DNA from: Cyanoderma ruficeps
Taxonomy: Eukaryota; Chordata; Aves; Passeriformes; Timaliidae
Assembly: GCA_008694505.1 (NCBI GenBank)
Contig: VZDJ01007753.1
Span: 11,934,579 to 11,998,578, forward strand
DNA length: 64,000 nucleotides
Direction: 5' to 3'
In this document: piece by piece, positions 50,301 to 63,514 of the stretch
Layout of the letters: every line of letters starts with the position of its first letter
Numbering within the stretch: the stretch's first letter is position 1
Translations under genes and position numbers: made by a program
The notes under the pieces: model-generated
Database searches by the model: none
What the model was told of the DNA's origin: nothing
The model's input: only the letters and a program-made list of their open reading frames with translations

Positions 50301-53300
50301 AGGAGGCTGTTTACCAGAGCTGTTCTGGAAAAGAGTTCACAGTCACTGGATCTGACCGTATTCTTCTCCAGCACCTTGCTTTGGTCACTGCCTCTGTGAT
50401 CTGTGAGGTTTCTGTGCCCTCGCCAGGATGGGTTCAAGGGACTACACAGGAATTTGGTGCCTTCATCTGCTGCCTTTGCAGGAGAGGCTTCATGCAGCAC
50501 CTTGTGTATCTAGTTTTAAAAGCAACCTGCTCCAGGATGCTGGTTTTGCTTGGGCTGGAGCACCAGACTGGCACAGGTTCGAGTGAGCTGTCTCTGGGGT
50601 TTTGTGCATTAGGTTGCTCTGGGGCCACCACCCGAGCTGTGTTGGTGCAGGAATTCTGGAACAGCGTGCAGGGCACCTGTGGAAAGGCCATCTTGGTACT
50701 CAACTGGGACTTCAAGGGCTGCTATTGTCATCCCATAATATAAGAATATGGAAATTCTAAATGCCCGGAGCTGATATGTCTCCTGTGATAGATGGTTAGC
50801 AGTTTTGTTGGGAATCAATTGCGAAGTCTAAATTGGCTAGATTGTCTGTACAACTGCACAAAATGCCTCAGTGCTCTAGTTAGACCTTTCCAGGGGAGTT
50901 TCTGTTACCTTTTTGTGGCATATCTGTTTCTAAGTGTTCTAGTAATAGAGGAAAAAGTTTGTGGTGGGAGTCTTATTCCCTTCCTACATGATTTTTTTTC
51001 TAATTTCTCCTTGGTCCTGCAAATGGTTCACTTAACGTTACTTGGAATGTGCGTGGAAGGAAATTGAAAAGAAGTTCTGTATTCACTGGTGGCAATATCA
51101 AGGGGTTTTTTTGGTCTTTGGTGCCCAGAGCTAATATGCTTGCTTTCCAAAGTCACCATGCAGACTGCTGTGCTCCTCTCCTCTCTGCTTGTAGTCAGTT
51201 AATTTCTAGAGTACTCTTTGCATAGAAGGGTGCTTTTCTGGCTGGTATGGTGCCAGGACATGGTCTCTAGGGCTGCATTGGTTCTGGGGCATCTTTCACG
51301 TGGTGCTGTGGCACAAAGCATCCTCTTGCCTGCTGTGGAACTGGTCATGAGTCTGTCGTGGATTGAAGTTGCTGGCGATGAGTCAGTCTTGAGTGGCTTT
51401 GCTGGAATGTCCTCAACTTCCCAGTGTGCTTGCTTGCCTCACTCCCTTTCTTCTGTGTCACAGAGCTAGGCTCCCTGTCAGACACAGAAGCAGAGCAGGA
51501 CTTGAATTAAGGAGACAGACTGCTGACCTGCAGGTTAGCAAGGCTGTTTGCCCTTGCTACTGCCTTGTATTTTGCACTGACCAAACAGATATGGGAACTA
51601 TTCTGCAGCACCTATGCTGCATGCCTGAAGAAACTAGGGCTTAAAAGGCAGGCAGGAGTTCTAATTATGCTCACATCTGAACTCTTTCGGGGGAGACAGA
51701 AACCAGACAAAACTCCAGCTGTCTAAATGTGCTTTCCCAACAGCCTAAGAAGTGCCGGACTCTTCTTTGCATTCAGGTCCCTTTCTAATGCTGGCTTGCA
51801 GCTATGCACATGGAATAACTAAAGAGCACTCCGAGTTGTGCAGTAGATCTGCCTATTCCCCAAGGAAGCTCTTTTAATTAGAGAAGACTTCTGCTCAGCA
51901 GCTGTTATGTGGAACAGTGCTAGACCACAGCCGTGTGGAGGAGCCCTGGTGAGCCGTGTGAAACAAGGTGAAGGCACTGCCCTCCCCTGGTACCCAAGGG
52001 GTCTGCTGCACTTCTCTGGGGAGGCTGCAGGTACAAGAGAAGTTCCTGCAGGCTGGTGGTGTGGGGAAGTGGATAGATCAGCCTTGCAAGTGAGCCCCAG
52101 CCCCTCTGTGGGACCTGCTGCAGGGGTGGCTCTCCTCACGCACAGAGCTCAGCAGCTCCTTCACCCCAGATCCTCCCAAGGGTGAGAACATGTTATGGGA
52201 GTGCAGCTAAAATGGAGGTGGTTATGGCTGCTCCTCAGGAGTTGAAAGTGATGCCCACAGCTGCTGATGCTTCTCCTGCCTGATGTGAGAGGACCTGAAA
52301 TGTCAGTTTCCTCTCACCCTTTCTTCCTGGGGGAGGTGTTGTGACTCATGGCTTCCTGGAATGAAACTGAGGTGACAGAAATGCAGTTGCCAAAACTTCA
52401 TGGGAAATTTTAATGTCAAAAACTGCATCAAACTGGCTGTGGCCTTGGCAGAAGAGGCTATTTCAAGGAAGGGCTAATTTGAGGAATGGCAAACTGATTT
52501 AATTCCCAAGCCCAAGACCTCAAAGGCTTCTTTGATTTGATGCTGCAGTCCTGCCGGTGGCCGCAGAGCCTGAGTGTTTCTACATTCATTACCAGTCCAT
52601 CGTGTTGCAGCTTTGGAGGCTGTTGTGGCAGTGATTTAGACTTGATCCTCTAGTAAAACAGTAGGTTCCTGCTTTGTGTAGCTTCAGGCAGATAGGAAAC
52701 CTCTTCCTATCCCAGCTGTGAGCCACTGTGAGCCACAGGTGTGTATAGAAGTAGGTGGCCATGAACCCGGTGCTGTCCCGTGGGAACCTGAACAGTTGCT
52801 CCTTGTTTGCCCAGAAGAGAGACACCCTTTGCCACAGGGTGTTTGCTGTCAGGAGGAACAGCCTGTGCAGCCATGTGTGAGCTGAGCCAGGTCAGCAGCT
52901 GTGCTACTGTGGTGCTGTCTGATGGTTATTCCTGTGCCCAGGATCTCGGTGGAGAACCCTGGTGCCCTGTGATGGGTGGTTCTCCTGCTGGCAGCCTCCC
53001 ATCAGAGGAGCAATGGGGCTTTCCTGGGCTGAGTTTCAAGCTGCTGTACTAGTGAGGGGTGGATGTATATGCCAGGGGAGAGGGAGCCATGTGTGACAAC
53101 CATAACCTGCCCAGGTAGCATGCATGAGACTCCTTGCTGTAGTTTTAGGTGATTGGTGAGTTTGGCTTGATTAAAACTTGTGGAGCTGATGTGAAGTAAA
53201 ACCAGGTGAGCTGTGGGGGGAAAGACAGCAGTGCAGTGCGATAGAGGCAAGTAAGAAAAAAAATTGTGTCTGCAATCCTATTAAAAAGTAGTCTTAGCCT

Positions 53301-53708
53301 CAGTCATGATTTACTGATTAAAGATGGAACAGCCTGCTTTCTTTTTCCCCCCTGAAATGGGAGCATTTATGTCTGCACTGAGGCTCATTGGATTATTTGT
53401 AAATTAGTTATTCTGGGTTCTTTCTTATTTTAAAGTGAATACCTCTGAACTACTCTTTTCCATCTTATTCTTCTAGCATTCTTTCATCAAATAGTCTTCT
53501 GAAATATTTATGCTCTAAATATAGAAAAAGAGACCTTTTCAGGAAAGAAAAGGCCACCCAGCCTCTCTTGGTTCAGGTTCAGCTGAACCCGTTTTCCAGA
53601 CCACTGTGCATAGGTCTGCAGACTCCAAGGAGGCCCCTCTTTTTCCCAAAACAGACCCAGCTTTTCAAAGCCTTGCTGTCTTTTTTAACTGCCAAATTCC
53701 TAGGGAAC

Positions 53709-54080
53709 CTATCCCATATGTCTGTTCTTCTTGGCTTGAAACAGTTCTGTCCAGAACCTACACGTATATTGCTTTGAAAGATTGATTATTTTCTTTTTTT
53801 GGGATGGTGTTGGAGGCGTGATCTTAACTGCAGATGGCAGTTCTATCACTAATCGATGTTCTTGTATTGCTCCAATTAACTCTGCTGGGATTACCTGCGT
53901 GGTAATGTAACAATCATCAGGGTAGCAAAACACCTCTGTGTATTGTAGCCTGCCTTGGAGTTCAGGGCCATCTTCATAGAAGGACAACCAAAAGTTTTTG
54001 GGTATCTCTTCTAGCTGGCTAAGTTTTCTGGAGGACCCCTTTGTTTTCCAACCTTGTCCGCTGAGATTTCATATTGTGGC
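53709..54080 (-). other. Unidentified protein-like open frame, minus strand
   Basis: On the minus strand one frame is open for about 118 codons between a TGA near 54,080 and a TAG at 53,709. No ATG begins it; the first in-frame initiator-like codon in the middle is TTG. Unlike the chance frames around it, its composition looks like a folded protein: mixed acidic, aromatic and aliphatic residues with GPELQGRLQYTEVFCYPDDC and later AIQEHRLVIELPSAVKI. The end (KKKIINLSK...) follows an A-rich DNA run and looks less natural. I cannot name the family. It could be an exon of a minus-strand gene, a fragment of a retrocopy or transposon, or chance. A weak acceptor-like AG precedes it (near 54,059) and a weak donor-like GTTAAG lies after the ELPSA codons. 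Confidence 0.25.
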
Positions 54081-55601
54081 ATTTCACTTCCTAGAATGCT
54101 TAGCCTGGGAACAAAGCAGCTTCGCTGCAGCTTCTGTAACAGCTCATGCTGTGTTATTCTTGCTCCTCACAGCACTGCACTTTACTGCTGTACAATGTTG
54201 CTTTCTTTTCCATTTTCTGTCTTCTGTCGGAAGAGCTTGGCATGAGGAGAGTGTTCTCTAAAGGTGAAAGGAGAAAGTGCTAGACAATGCTGCTGTACAT
54301 CTGAGAGACTGTTCAGCAGCCCCTGTTGGGACTGACTGTTCCAGAGCAAGGTTTGAAATAGCTTCTGAGTTGCATCCTCAGAGTGATCAGGGCAGCAAGG
54401 GGTTTGGCTATTGTGGCCTGGTGCTGCCAAATGTGAAACTATTCGTATTATTTACCATGATGTTGGAGAGGGAAAATGTGGTTGAGGTGAATGTTCTTGA
54501 ATAGCCGGAAATGACTCAAAATATCTGTGGTTTAAAGTCCTGCACTTTGGGGCTTTTATTGCCCTCCTGCCCTCTGTATGTCATCATTTTGGAAACAGGG
54601 GCTGCTTGAGTCAGAATATCTTCCTCAGGAGCTTTTTATAGCTCCAGCTTTCTCTTTTCATTCGTACCCTTTGGTAGTGTCAAGTGGCATCTGTGGTGTA
54701 AAACTCAGGATGTTGTGAAATGTTCATGCTCAGACTGTCTGTGACAGTCCTCCCCTCGTCAGCAGGGCAGACCATGCTCCAGGAAGGCACAAGGTCTCCT
54801 GTGACCCTGGAGTGGTCTGGTGGAAATACAGCTGCTTCTGGGGCAGAGGCTGGGTCTGGGAGTGACCTTCTGTGGCTGTACCACTGCTGCCACAGTGTGT
54901 GTGATTCTGTGCCGTTGAGTTGGGAGGCCCCAGGCTCAGCTGGTAACAAATGGTTTGGCTGAGTTACCTCCCTTGACTTCCCTGATATGCAAATCTGAGA
55001 GAGATCACGAGGTACTTTTTATGGGAATCTAGCAGGAATCTTTTACTTCTGATTTCTCTACTGTCAACCTGCAGTGGGGACCTTCAGATTGGAGGCCCAT
55101 GGTGATGGTAGAGCAGACCTCGCAGAAGAGGAGAGGTGGTTAGAGCTGCTGATCTGTGCTCTTCTGCTCTAGAATCCCATATAGCAGTGCCAGTGTACTA
55201 CTGGGGGCACAGGAGTGGTTCAGGTAGCTACATGTTAGTAAATGGTCTATTTGGAAAAACCAAAGTTTCCTAAAATTACAAATAGTAAAGGGACTGTTTC
55301 TGATAAATGCCAAAAGATGTATCCTCTTGTGGCCTGAGGCCCTTTCCTGTGCCAGTAAGACTCCTTTTCACTTTCCAGTCATGATGGGTTTGCAGTACTC
55401 TTCCAGCTCTACTTAATCTGTGGGCTAAAGGGTTAAAACCTCAGCTTCTTTAGATCAGTGCCTTGCTATCTGTAAAGGATCTGATACAAAGCATGTGATA
55501 TGATTAAAGTAGGCTACTAGCCTGTCTCGTCTGTTGTTCAAGGAAGATTACTTAATTCTAAAGCTTCACAGTCATTTGGAATAATAAGCCAAAGGCCTCT
55601 T

Positions 55602-55670
55602 CTGTTTGATTTGTGGTGGGTTTTGGGTTTTTGGTTTCTTTATTGTTTTGTTGTTTTTTTTTTCTTCCTG
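55602..55670. repeat. G/T-rich low-complexity tract
   Basis: About 70 bases are almost free of A and C on the plus strand, ending in a run of ten T residues. It explains the lysine/asparagine-rich minus-strand frame and the phenylalanine/valine-rich plus-strand frames here, which are not genes. Confidence 0.8.
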
Positions 55671-58387
55671 CCACTTGAACCCATGTGGATATACTCTAGG
55701 GGGAGAGGTCCTAGGGGCAATCCTGGTGGCAGGAGACACTTCCATCCTCCAGTGGGCTGTTGGCTGCAAGGATCTTGCTCTGGTGAGTCAGATAGTTTGG
55801 CAGGATGAGCTCCTCCAGAGGTTTAATCTGAGAAAGACAAGGGAGTGCTCATTGCCCTATGCCCTTCTGAATAGGCAATCTCTGGTGCTTTGACTTCTAG
55901 AAGTGTCTGGCTTCAGCTATGAAGTGAACTCCAGGAGAACCTGCAATTACTGGGAGCGATGATGAGTAAGCTCAGCTTCTTTCCTATGCTGGGTGCTGGT
56001 GCCCAGGCTCTGCTCAGCCCCATCCACCTGTCTGTGGTGGTGTGTGCTTGAAGACTCAATAAGCGGAGGGGAGGAGGAGAGAGATAAGTTGTTTGTTTAA
56101 GTTGCTAAGCTGTGGAAAATTTCTTGCCCTTGAAGTAAAACTCTTTCTCTGCTAATTCCTGAAAAGAGCCAAGAGAGTAGAAAACCTCATTTCCCAGGTC
56201 AAGCAGATGCTGTAACTTCTCAGAAACATGTTTGTCATGGGTGTGCTCAATCTAATCACCCATTAGTTATTTGCCCTAGCATCTGAGAAAATGGAAGTAA
56301 CTGAAAACAAGTTTGTTTGGAAAGGGAACTTTACAGTAAAGAGTCTTTGACCTTGACCTCTTGCATTTTATGGGAGGAGGAAGCAGGAAAGATAAAAATC
56401 AGTTATATTACCTGGCTCCTGCCTAAGTCTCACCACAATCTCTGTTGCTGTTTTATAAAATAGAAAAAAAGGCTTTCTTTCTGCCTGGGTTGTGGTAGCT
56501 TTTGGGTGCTCTGGCAGCGGGGAAAAGCTGCCAAGTCTGAGGAGGGTGTCTCCATGACAAGTGGCATTGGGATGGATATTGTGCCACTCCTTGGAGGAGA
56601 TTTGTTGACCTCCAAGGCATTGCTTGCATGAGAAGGGAGGTAGGGGACCCTGTCCTGTGCATGTACTCGCACCTGGGATTTCCAGACTGATGACTGGCAC
56701 AAGGAAATACAGAAGCATCCCCTGTGCTGCAGAGCCGTGCTGGGGAAAAGCTTACCTGAGCACAAGCAGAGTGCTCCTTGTCTGTGCTGGTCACCCTGCT
56801 GAAGTTTGGAGTGCAGGTACTGCTCACAGGTTTTGCTTCTCTGTGGGGAGGTGTGGGGCAGGCCAGAGCAGGGGGACTGCTTTTGACACACTGGTGCCAC
56901 TGACAGATGTGGGAGCTGGTGGGCACATTCATTTCAGAGGTTAGGTTTGCAGCCGGGCAGTTCCAAGTGCAGGAAACAAAGCTGAGCTGGTCTTGTTGAA
57001 GCGATTAAAGAGCCAGTGTAGTCAAGTGACAGAGTTGCCCAACCAGTTTTGTGAAAACTCTGCATTTGCTGCATTGTGTGCTGGCTTTAGTCAGTGTGGA
57101 GACCTCTTTCTGGACCTGACCCGCAGAGCTTGTTGCACAACTAACGTTCTAATACGTGGTAATTAAAAAGAGAAAGTCCACTAAACTGTACTTTTGGCTA
57201 TTTCTTCTGTCTGCTATTTTTGGTAAGTTGATTAATTTCTTTTTTTTGTAGGGGGTGAGGAGAATCAAATGACTTCTGTTGTGGGGTTTGGGATTGGTTT
57301 TTTCCTCCCATTTTTTGGCAGAGTTCTGTCTCCGGTCTTTATGTATGGAAAGCTTTACTTAAATCAGAGAAATGCTGTCCTGCAAATACTGTCATGCTGT
57401 GCAAGCATGAGTGTGTAGGCTGAAAATAGCAAAGAACTTTCTCAATTTGCCAGTTGCAGGGACTGAAGACCTACTTAAATGTTGGCTTTCAAACTGAAGT
57501 GTGAAGGCCAGATGTTCTCGAAACGTGTAACACTGCTTGTAAACATAGAGATAAAAACACGTTTCTAAAACCTCTGCTGCTCTTTGATACTGAACTGTGG
57601 GCTTGGTTTCTTTTTAATGATATGATAGTGGTTTATAAATATCTGATCACTTCCCGTCGAGTACATTTCCAAAGTACGCATTTCCTTTTTACAAAATACA
57701 CAATGTGTGCTCTCTGTGATAAAACATACTGAAAAACCTGTGCCATTGTAGGAAGCCCTATGAGTGCTTTCTAACCCAGGGTCTTGCTGGAGAATGCAGT
57801 TGCTAGTTAGATAATTCACACAGCAGTATATTACCTACAGAAGTCAGTCAGAAAAGCTGAATGTCTTATGAGGTGCTCCAGGAGCAAGTCTACCTTTGCC
57901 GTGTAAGCTGATAAGTTCCCTCAGAAACTATTCCTGAGAAATCTGTTCTTTCCAGTACTATTTCCGCAGTACTTGCAGCCAGCTGTTGCCTTGCTCTAAT
58001 CTGCTCCCATTTCCCCAAATGGAGCAAATGTGGAAGGACTGCATGCACATTTGAGTCTCTGTCCTGCAGATGTCTTGGGGATGCTGTTGGGGTCTCACTG
58101 TACATGTCTGTGCTGGTGGTTCGAAGTTTGCAGGTGATTAAGTGTGGTGCTGTAGTTTGCAGGCTGATGTAGCTGTGCTGGTCTCTCTGTGCTTAGCCCT
58201 CAGACCATTTCCTCTACACTTGAAGGCAATTACTTCTACTTAAGAAGAAACTGTCTCTAGCAGTAGATGGAATAAGAGAGGGTCTGGTTTGTTCTGTTTT
58301 CAAAATTCGTAATATGCAGCAATACTTTTCTACTTTGTACTGACACTTTCCTTCAAAAGGAAACTGTAGCTGTATCACTGAGATACA

Positions 58388-58430
58388 AACATATAAATAT
58401 ATATGTATAAAATACATAATACATATTCCT
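58388..58430. repeat. AT-rich tract with (TA)n-like runs
   Basis: ATATAAATATATATGTATAA and flanking bases form a short A/T-only region broken by single G and C. No function is suggested. Confidence 0.75.
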
Positions 58431-60745
58431 TAATTTTTAGGCTCTAGCTTCTCCCTCAATCCTTCCATTGTAACTTGTGAAGAGATGCTATTTGGAAAAT
58501 CTCCACGACAAACATAATCTTGTTTATGTTTTCAAGGTCATTACACAGCTGGTATTATCTCAGTGAAGCTTAAAGGAAAGTTCAGTGAATTCAGACTTGG
58601 GTCATTCATCAGCTTTGTAGTTATTTGCTTGCCAGAGACAAGATGTACCTCCCAGGTGTACTGAAAGTCCAAGGCCTTTATGTATTAACGTCAACGAGAT
58701 GAAGTCTTTAGGATATTCTTTGTATGTTAATGGGGCTGTAACTTACAGTCCCTGCCCTGAAGGCAGTGATGTACCTGGTTAACAGGAGACTTAGTAACTC
58801 TGCCATTGTTCATTAACTGGTACTCTTGGATGAAGCTGTCCTGTCTCATCAGTTATGATCACGAGACTTTCTGATTGCCAAATGTCTGTTGTGCATGTGC
58901 TTGGATAGAGAAGCAGGTGGGCTTTGGGCTGCAAGGGCTCAGAATCCTGCAAAGAATTACCTGTTTCCTTCTCTGCCCCTGGGCTTCCTGAGCTGCCCCT
59001 TCCCATCTCTCCTGCATGGGGATTCAGGAAAGTGTCTATTTAGTGAGCGACTTTGGTGTGCTGGCTTCTGTGCGTCTCTGTGCAGCTTTGTATCTAATAT
59101 GGTTCTGGCTTCTGGGTTGGGATAATACTGCAAAAAGTAACTACACTGGCCTTCAAAATGGCCTCAGCCTCATGCAAATTACTGTGCAGATAAACATCTT
59201 TATGGAACCAGCAGCATGCTGATCCCTTCCTAGGAACACCTGCTAGATGCTTTGGGCAGAGAGAGCCAGTTATGCAACCTGAGAACAGCAGTGGAAGCTG
59301 CTCCATCTCCAGGATTTCTTGGTCGACCTCTCTGCAAATGAAGCCACCTAACTTTGGTCAATGTTGTGGTGTGAGAAAGAAAAGATAGGGAGGGGGCACT
59401 GAATCAAGGACAGCTTTAGGTATTTTAAGTGTCCAGCCTTGTAATATCTTGGGGGAAATTAGCTGTTACAATGTGTAAGACTTAGGTAAGTGAGGAAGAT
59501 GATGCTTGCTTGGTGTGTCAAGAAGCACCAGCAGTGCTTGAGATCAGCTGAGGCTGCTTTGGAGGTTGCTTCAGTGGACCAGCTGGACTTTCACCCAAAG
59601 ATCTCACCTTTCATATCATATGCAAGACGTGAAGGAGGATCAGGAGCCTTAGGGTATGTTGCAGAACCTTAGTTTGTAGTGCTGGCTGCTGCATTTCTGC
59701 ATGTCAAATTGGAAGTTTCTCCTTGAGCAGGCAGGAGGGATAGCAGAACTGAGCCAGCATGCCAGCCTTACAGGGCATTTGGGGTGTTTTTGGGAGCAGG
59801 AGAAATAGCAACTTGTGAAAGCCAAATCTGATGCTGGTTTGACCTCAGCCTAGCCTGATAGAAGCTGGTAGTAGTGCGTCCTATAGGGTCTACCTTTGTT
59901 TTAGGTCCCCTGATGTTAGAGTCTGAGGGGTGGTGGTGGGGAGCAGCTAGTCAGAGTACACAGAAACAACCTGCAGCTTCTTTGTAACCAGTCATTTCCT
60001 GTCCTTAAACAAGAGGATCTAGTGAAGAGGGGGCAGCATCCTCAGGCTACGTAGATGCAGTCAAATATGTACCCTCTTTACCTGAGCTGGAGTATTGGGA
60101 CTGACTGCCAGGGCTCAGTGCTCTTGGGAACATGCATGCTGTCCTTAAGGGTTTGCATGAACTTTGCACTTTTTTGTAAATCTACTGAGACAGTGATTTC
60201 CACAGCTGTTCTGCTCCGGTTTGTTTTGTGGTTCTTCCTTTTCTTTCGTTGCACTCATAAATGAGCACTTTTTTGTGCTGTACAGTAACTTGGCAGCTGA
60301 GATGTTTTGGCTGCCAGAGCTCATCAGGGAGAAACCTGTGGAATGAGCACAAAGGTGTGCTGTAAAGGAAGGCACAGCCCTTCCCAGCAGAGCTGCATGG
60401 CCCAGGCATGTACAGCACTGGCCTGAGCCAAATATCATAAACTTCACTAAGCACCAAGCATGCAGTGCTTGCTGGGTGGAGGCAGCACAGGATCTAATTG
60501 GATAGAGCAGAATTGCAATTAAAAATTAACTTAGCCTCTCTGCCCCTTGACTGATGTGGTTATAATGTCTGCATGAATTTTCCCCTTCCTGCCTCTGTGG
60601 CCATTGGCGAGGTCAGGAGGCAGAGGTATTCAGCTCTCCCCCTATCACCTGTCCTTCTCTGGGGTCACCTTTTATAGGAGGGGGACTGGGAGTTTCACAG
60701 GCTCCTGTGACAAAAATAAGTTAACCTCTGAGCTGTGACAGGACT

Positions 60746-60801
60746 CCTCTGCAGTTGCTAACAAAGCAGGCCTCTGCAGTTGCTAACAAAGCAGGCCTCT
60801 G
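60746..60801. repeat. 25-bp tandem duplication, 2.2 copies
   Basis: The 25-base unit starting CCTCTGCAGTTGCTAAC is present at 60,746-60,770 and identically at 60,771-60,795, followed by six bases of a third copy. Identity of the copies indicates a recent event, a polymorphism, or an assembly error. Confidence 0.95.
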
Positions 60802-61715
60802 TCTGCGTCTCCACACACATGTGCTGGATTTTATGTCCCTGCTCCACATACAGGTCTTGCTGTCATTGCTGTTGCTGGGAGAATGACGAGCCTGAGAGCT
60901 GGAGGTCATGGAGGGGGCAGGAAGCCATCCCCTGATGCCAGTCTAGCCTGTGAAGGCCCGTTCCATTCCTTCCTGATAGGAAATCCCCGAGTTCCAAATC
61001 AATTGATGCCTTCCTGGAATTAGTTCTCCCTTCAGGTCCTGGAACTGAACCTGGGCTAAGAAACACCCCAGATCAACTTCACAGCACCTGACTAAGCTGT
61101 GCTGGCAACCAAGTTTCTATGGCAGTAGTGCCCCAAAGCAACACTGCATAAATAATCCTGCATATCTTTACAAGATGGAGAATGAGAGGTTGGAAGAAAT
61201 GTCATTCTGCAAGCTGGTGGTGTCTTGTAAAATCCTCTGCAGAGCTGGCATCAGTCTGGAGAATGGCAGGGAAAATTTGGATGTGTATGTACAGGATTGT
61301 TGAAAGAGTGGGTGTTGCTGTTTGAGGATGAAAATTCAAAAGGTCAAAGCAGTAGGAGTGGACAGGTAGAGGGAAAAACAAATAATTGTGGACAATTAAT
61401 GGAATTTGAAAGCTGCAGATGTATTTAACCTCTGCATGCATTGCTGCAGGACATTATGGCTCAAAATTTGACCAATTTCAGAAGGCAAACTTCAGGTTTT
61501 ACTGCAGCACTGGCTATGGTACTTACATTGGCTTTTTGCTGCCAAGTGGCTTGTGGATATGCCTGGTTGTGATAGCTCCAAGTTCATCTCCTTCCAAACT
61601 TGACCTATCTCAAATTTTGTTGCGCTTCTGCTTCCACTGTATGACAGTGTTGCTAATCTTATGACTGTGCAATTTCAGAAGATGGAGTTTTGAGGAGTTT
61701 CATTGATGTAGTGGA

Positions 61716-61759
61716 CAAAAGTAAGTTAGTTTGCAANCAAAAGTAAGTTAATTTGCAAA
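61716..61759. repeat. 22-bp tandem duplication with N at the junction
   Basis: CAAAAGTAAGTTAGTTTGCA plus AN (61,716-61,737) is followed by a second copy (61,738-61,759) differing by one base (G versus A). The N at 61,737 is the last base of the first copy. The position of the N at the joint suggests that two reads or contigs were merged here with an incompletely collapsed overlap. Confidence 0.9.
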
Positions 61760-63514
61760 GAATGGAAAATTGGAAAATCTGTAATATTTCAGTAGAGCTC
61801 TAAAGTATCTTAAAAACTCAAAGCAAAACCTTAAGATCCTTTTTCTCTTCTGACATGAAAACTGTACTTTGAGTTACTTTATGGCTAGGGGCTGTGAAAG
61901 AGATACATTGCCCTGTGGCAAGAAGAGAATGGTGCATAATGCTGTAATGCACAGTTGGCATTTGTTGTTTGTTTTGGGGTCTCTTTTTAATAAACTTTGA
62001 AGATGGTATGTCTTTAGCAAATAGCTAGCAGTAGAAGAACCTTGAAAGCAATATTTTACTCCTGTTACCTCAGGCATATCTTCTTCCACAGTAAACTTGC
62101 TTTGCTGCTTAATTAGCTGAAATAATTTTTATAAAGATCCTAACAGCTTTGCAAATCTGTTTTCCTGACAAATCAAAACAGTGTGGGCAGAGTTTCAATA
62201 GGCAGCATACGGCTTTCAGTGCTAGGAAGCAAGTCAGCGAGTACTGGGACTTGCCCTTCCAGTTTGAAAATAGGAGGATTGCGCCTGGGATCAGATGTGT
62301 TAAGGTGAGAAGTCCAGTGCCTTGTGCAGGAGGTTGTTACCTAGCTTAGTTCTTGGCTAGGTTAAAGAAGAGAAAAACATTTGTAACTCCCCCACAGAAT
62401 TTCATCATTGCCTAGGGAGATGGCTGCCTTCGTGTTCTGGTTAGGTTGCCAGGCTCCAGTTTGTGATTCTGTTAAGAGGAGATGTGTTCGTTGGGAAGCC
62501 AGGAAGCAAGCCAGCTGCATGGGAAAATTTGCATCTTAGGTATCTTCTCCAAGTGCAGCCTTAGGTGTTGGAAGCCTTAGTGACCCGAGAGAGCGTTTCA
62601 CCCGCAGAGGAAAGGAGGAACTCTGCTAACAGAGAGCCTTCATTCCCTTTTCCTGGGTTGGTAGTGATGCAGCTATTGTACAGTGTGTCTGTGCTGTAAC
62701 AGAGCCAACTGATGGTGATGGCTGCACCCAGGGGCACTGAAAATGGGAATGCTGTGTGTTTGATATTTGGTGTACATATGGACCAGAAACTGTTACACGA
62801 CTTTTTCATGGCTTTGAAGGACCTACTTTTGGGTGCAACAGGCTTTATGGCCTCTGACCTGACGGGTTAACTGAAGAAGAACTGACTGAGATATTGCTAA
62901 GAGCCCCTTAGGTGCAATGACTGCTATAGAGACAAGATTTGAGATCAGTCTGCAGCACAGCTGGCTGACATTTTATATCTCTGCTGCTTCCCATCTCAAT
63001 AACATCTTGTTAGGTGCTGTGCAGTGATGGGCTTAGCACAGTCTCTAGCCATGGCATGCCTTAAAGTTAGAGCAGCAACTTGAGCCACGGAGTTCAGACT
63101 TGTGCTCTCTCCTGGTAGTTTGAGGGTGACCATTGCTTGTTGGGAAGGCTAGCCAGTTATAACAAGGCCCACATACTAGTTTAGCTCCAGAGTTAACCTA
63201 AATATTTAATAGGATTATGCAAAAGCCTTTGATTGAAACAAAAGAACGGACTGGGCTCCGGTGATCCTTGGTACACACAGGCTGACAGCAGAGAACCTTG
63301 CTGACCTTGCTCTCTCTTGGGGCTGTTTCTTCCCAGGCCAGGCTGGTGACCCCAGCCTGGTATTGCTCTTCCTCTGGGTGGTGGTTCTTGAAGTGGCATG
63401 GTGTGTTTGGAGCAAGGAACTTGGTAGAGCAAATTTTAAGGAACTTAAAAGTTCTCTGTTTTTATGTAGGAAACAATTGAGTCTGGTGCAGGAAGGAGAA
63501 TCAGGAAAGATGAC

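Noticed and set aside
57222..59490. Isolated plus-strand donors GGTAAGTT and TAG|GTAAGT within the intron
   Set aside because: Neither has a good acceptor at exon-like distance upstream. Isolated donor matches are common in vertebrate introns.
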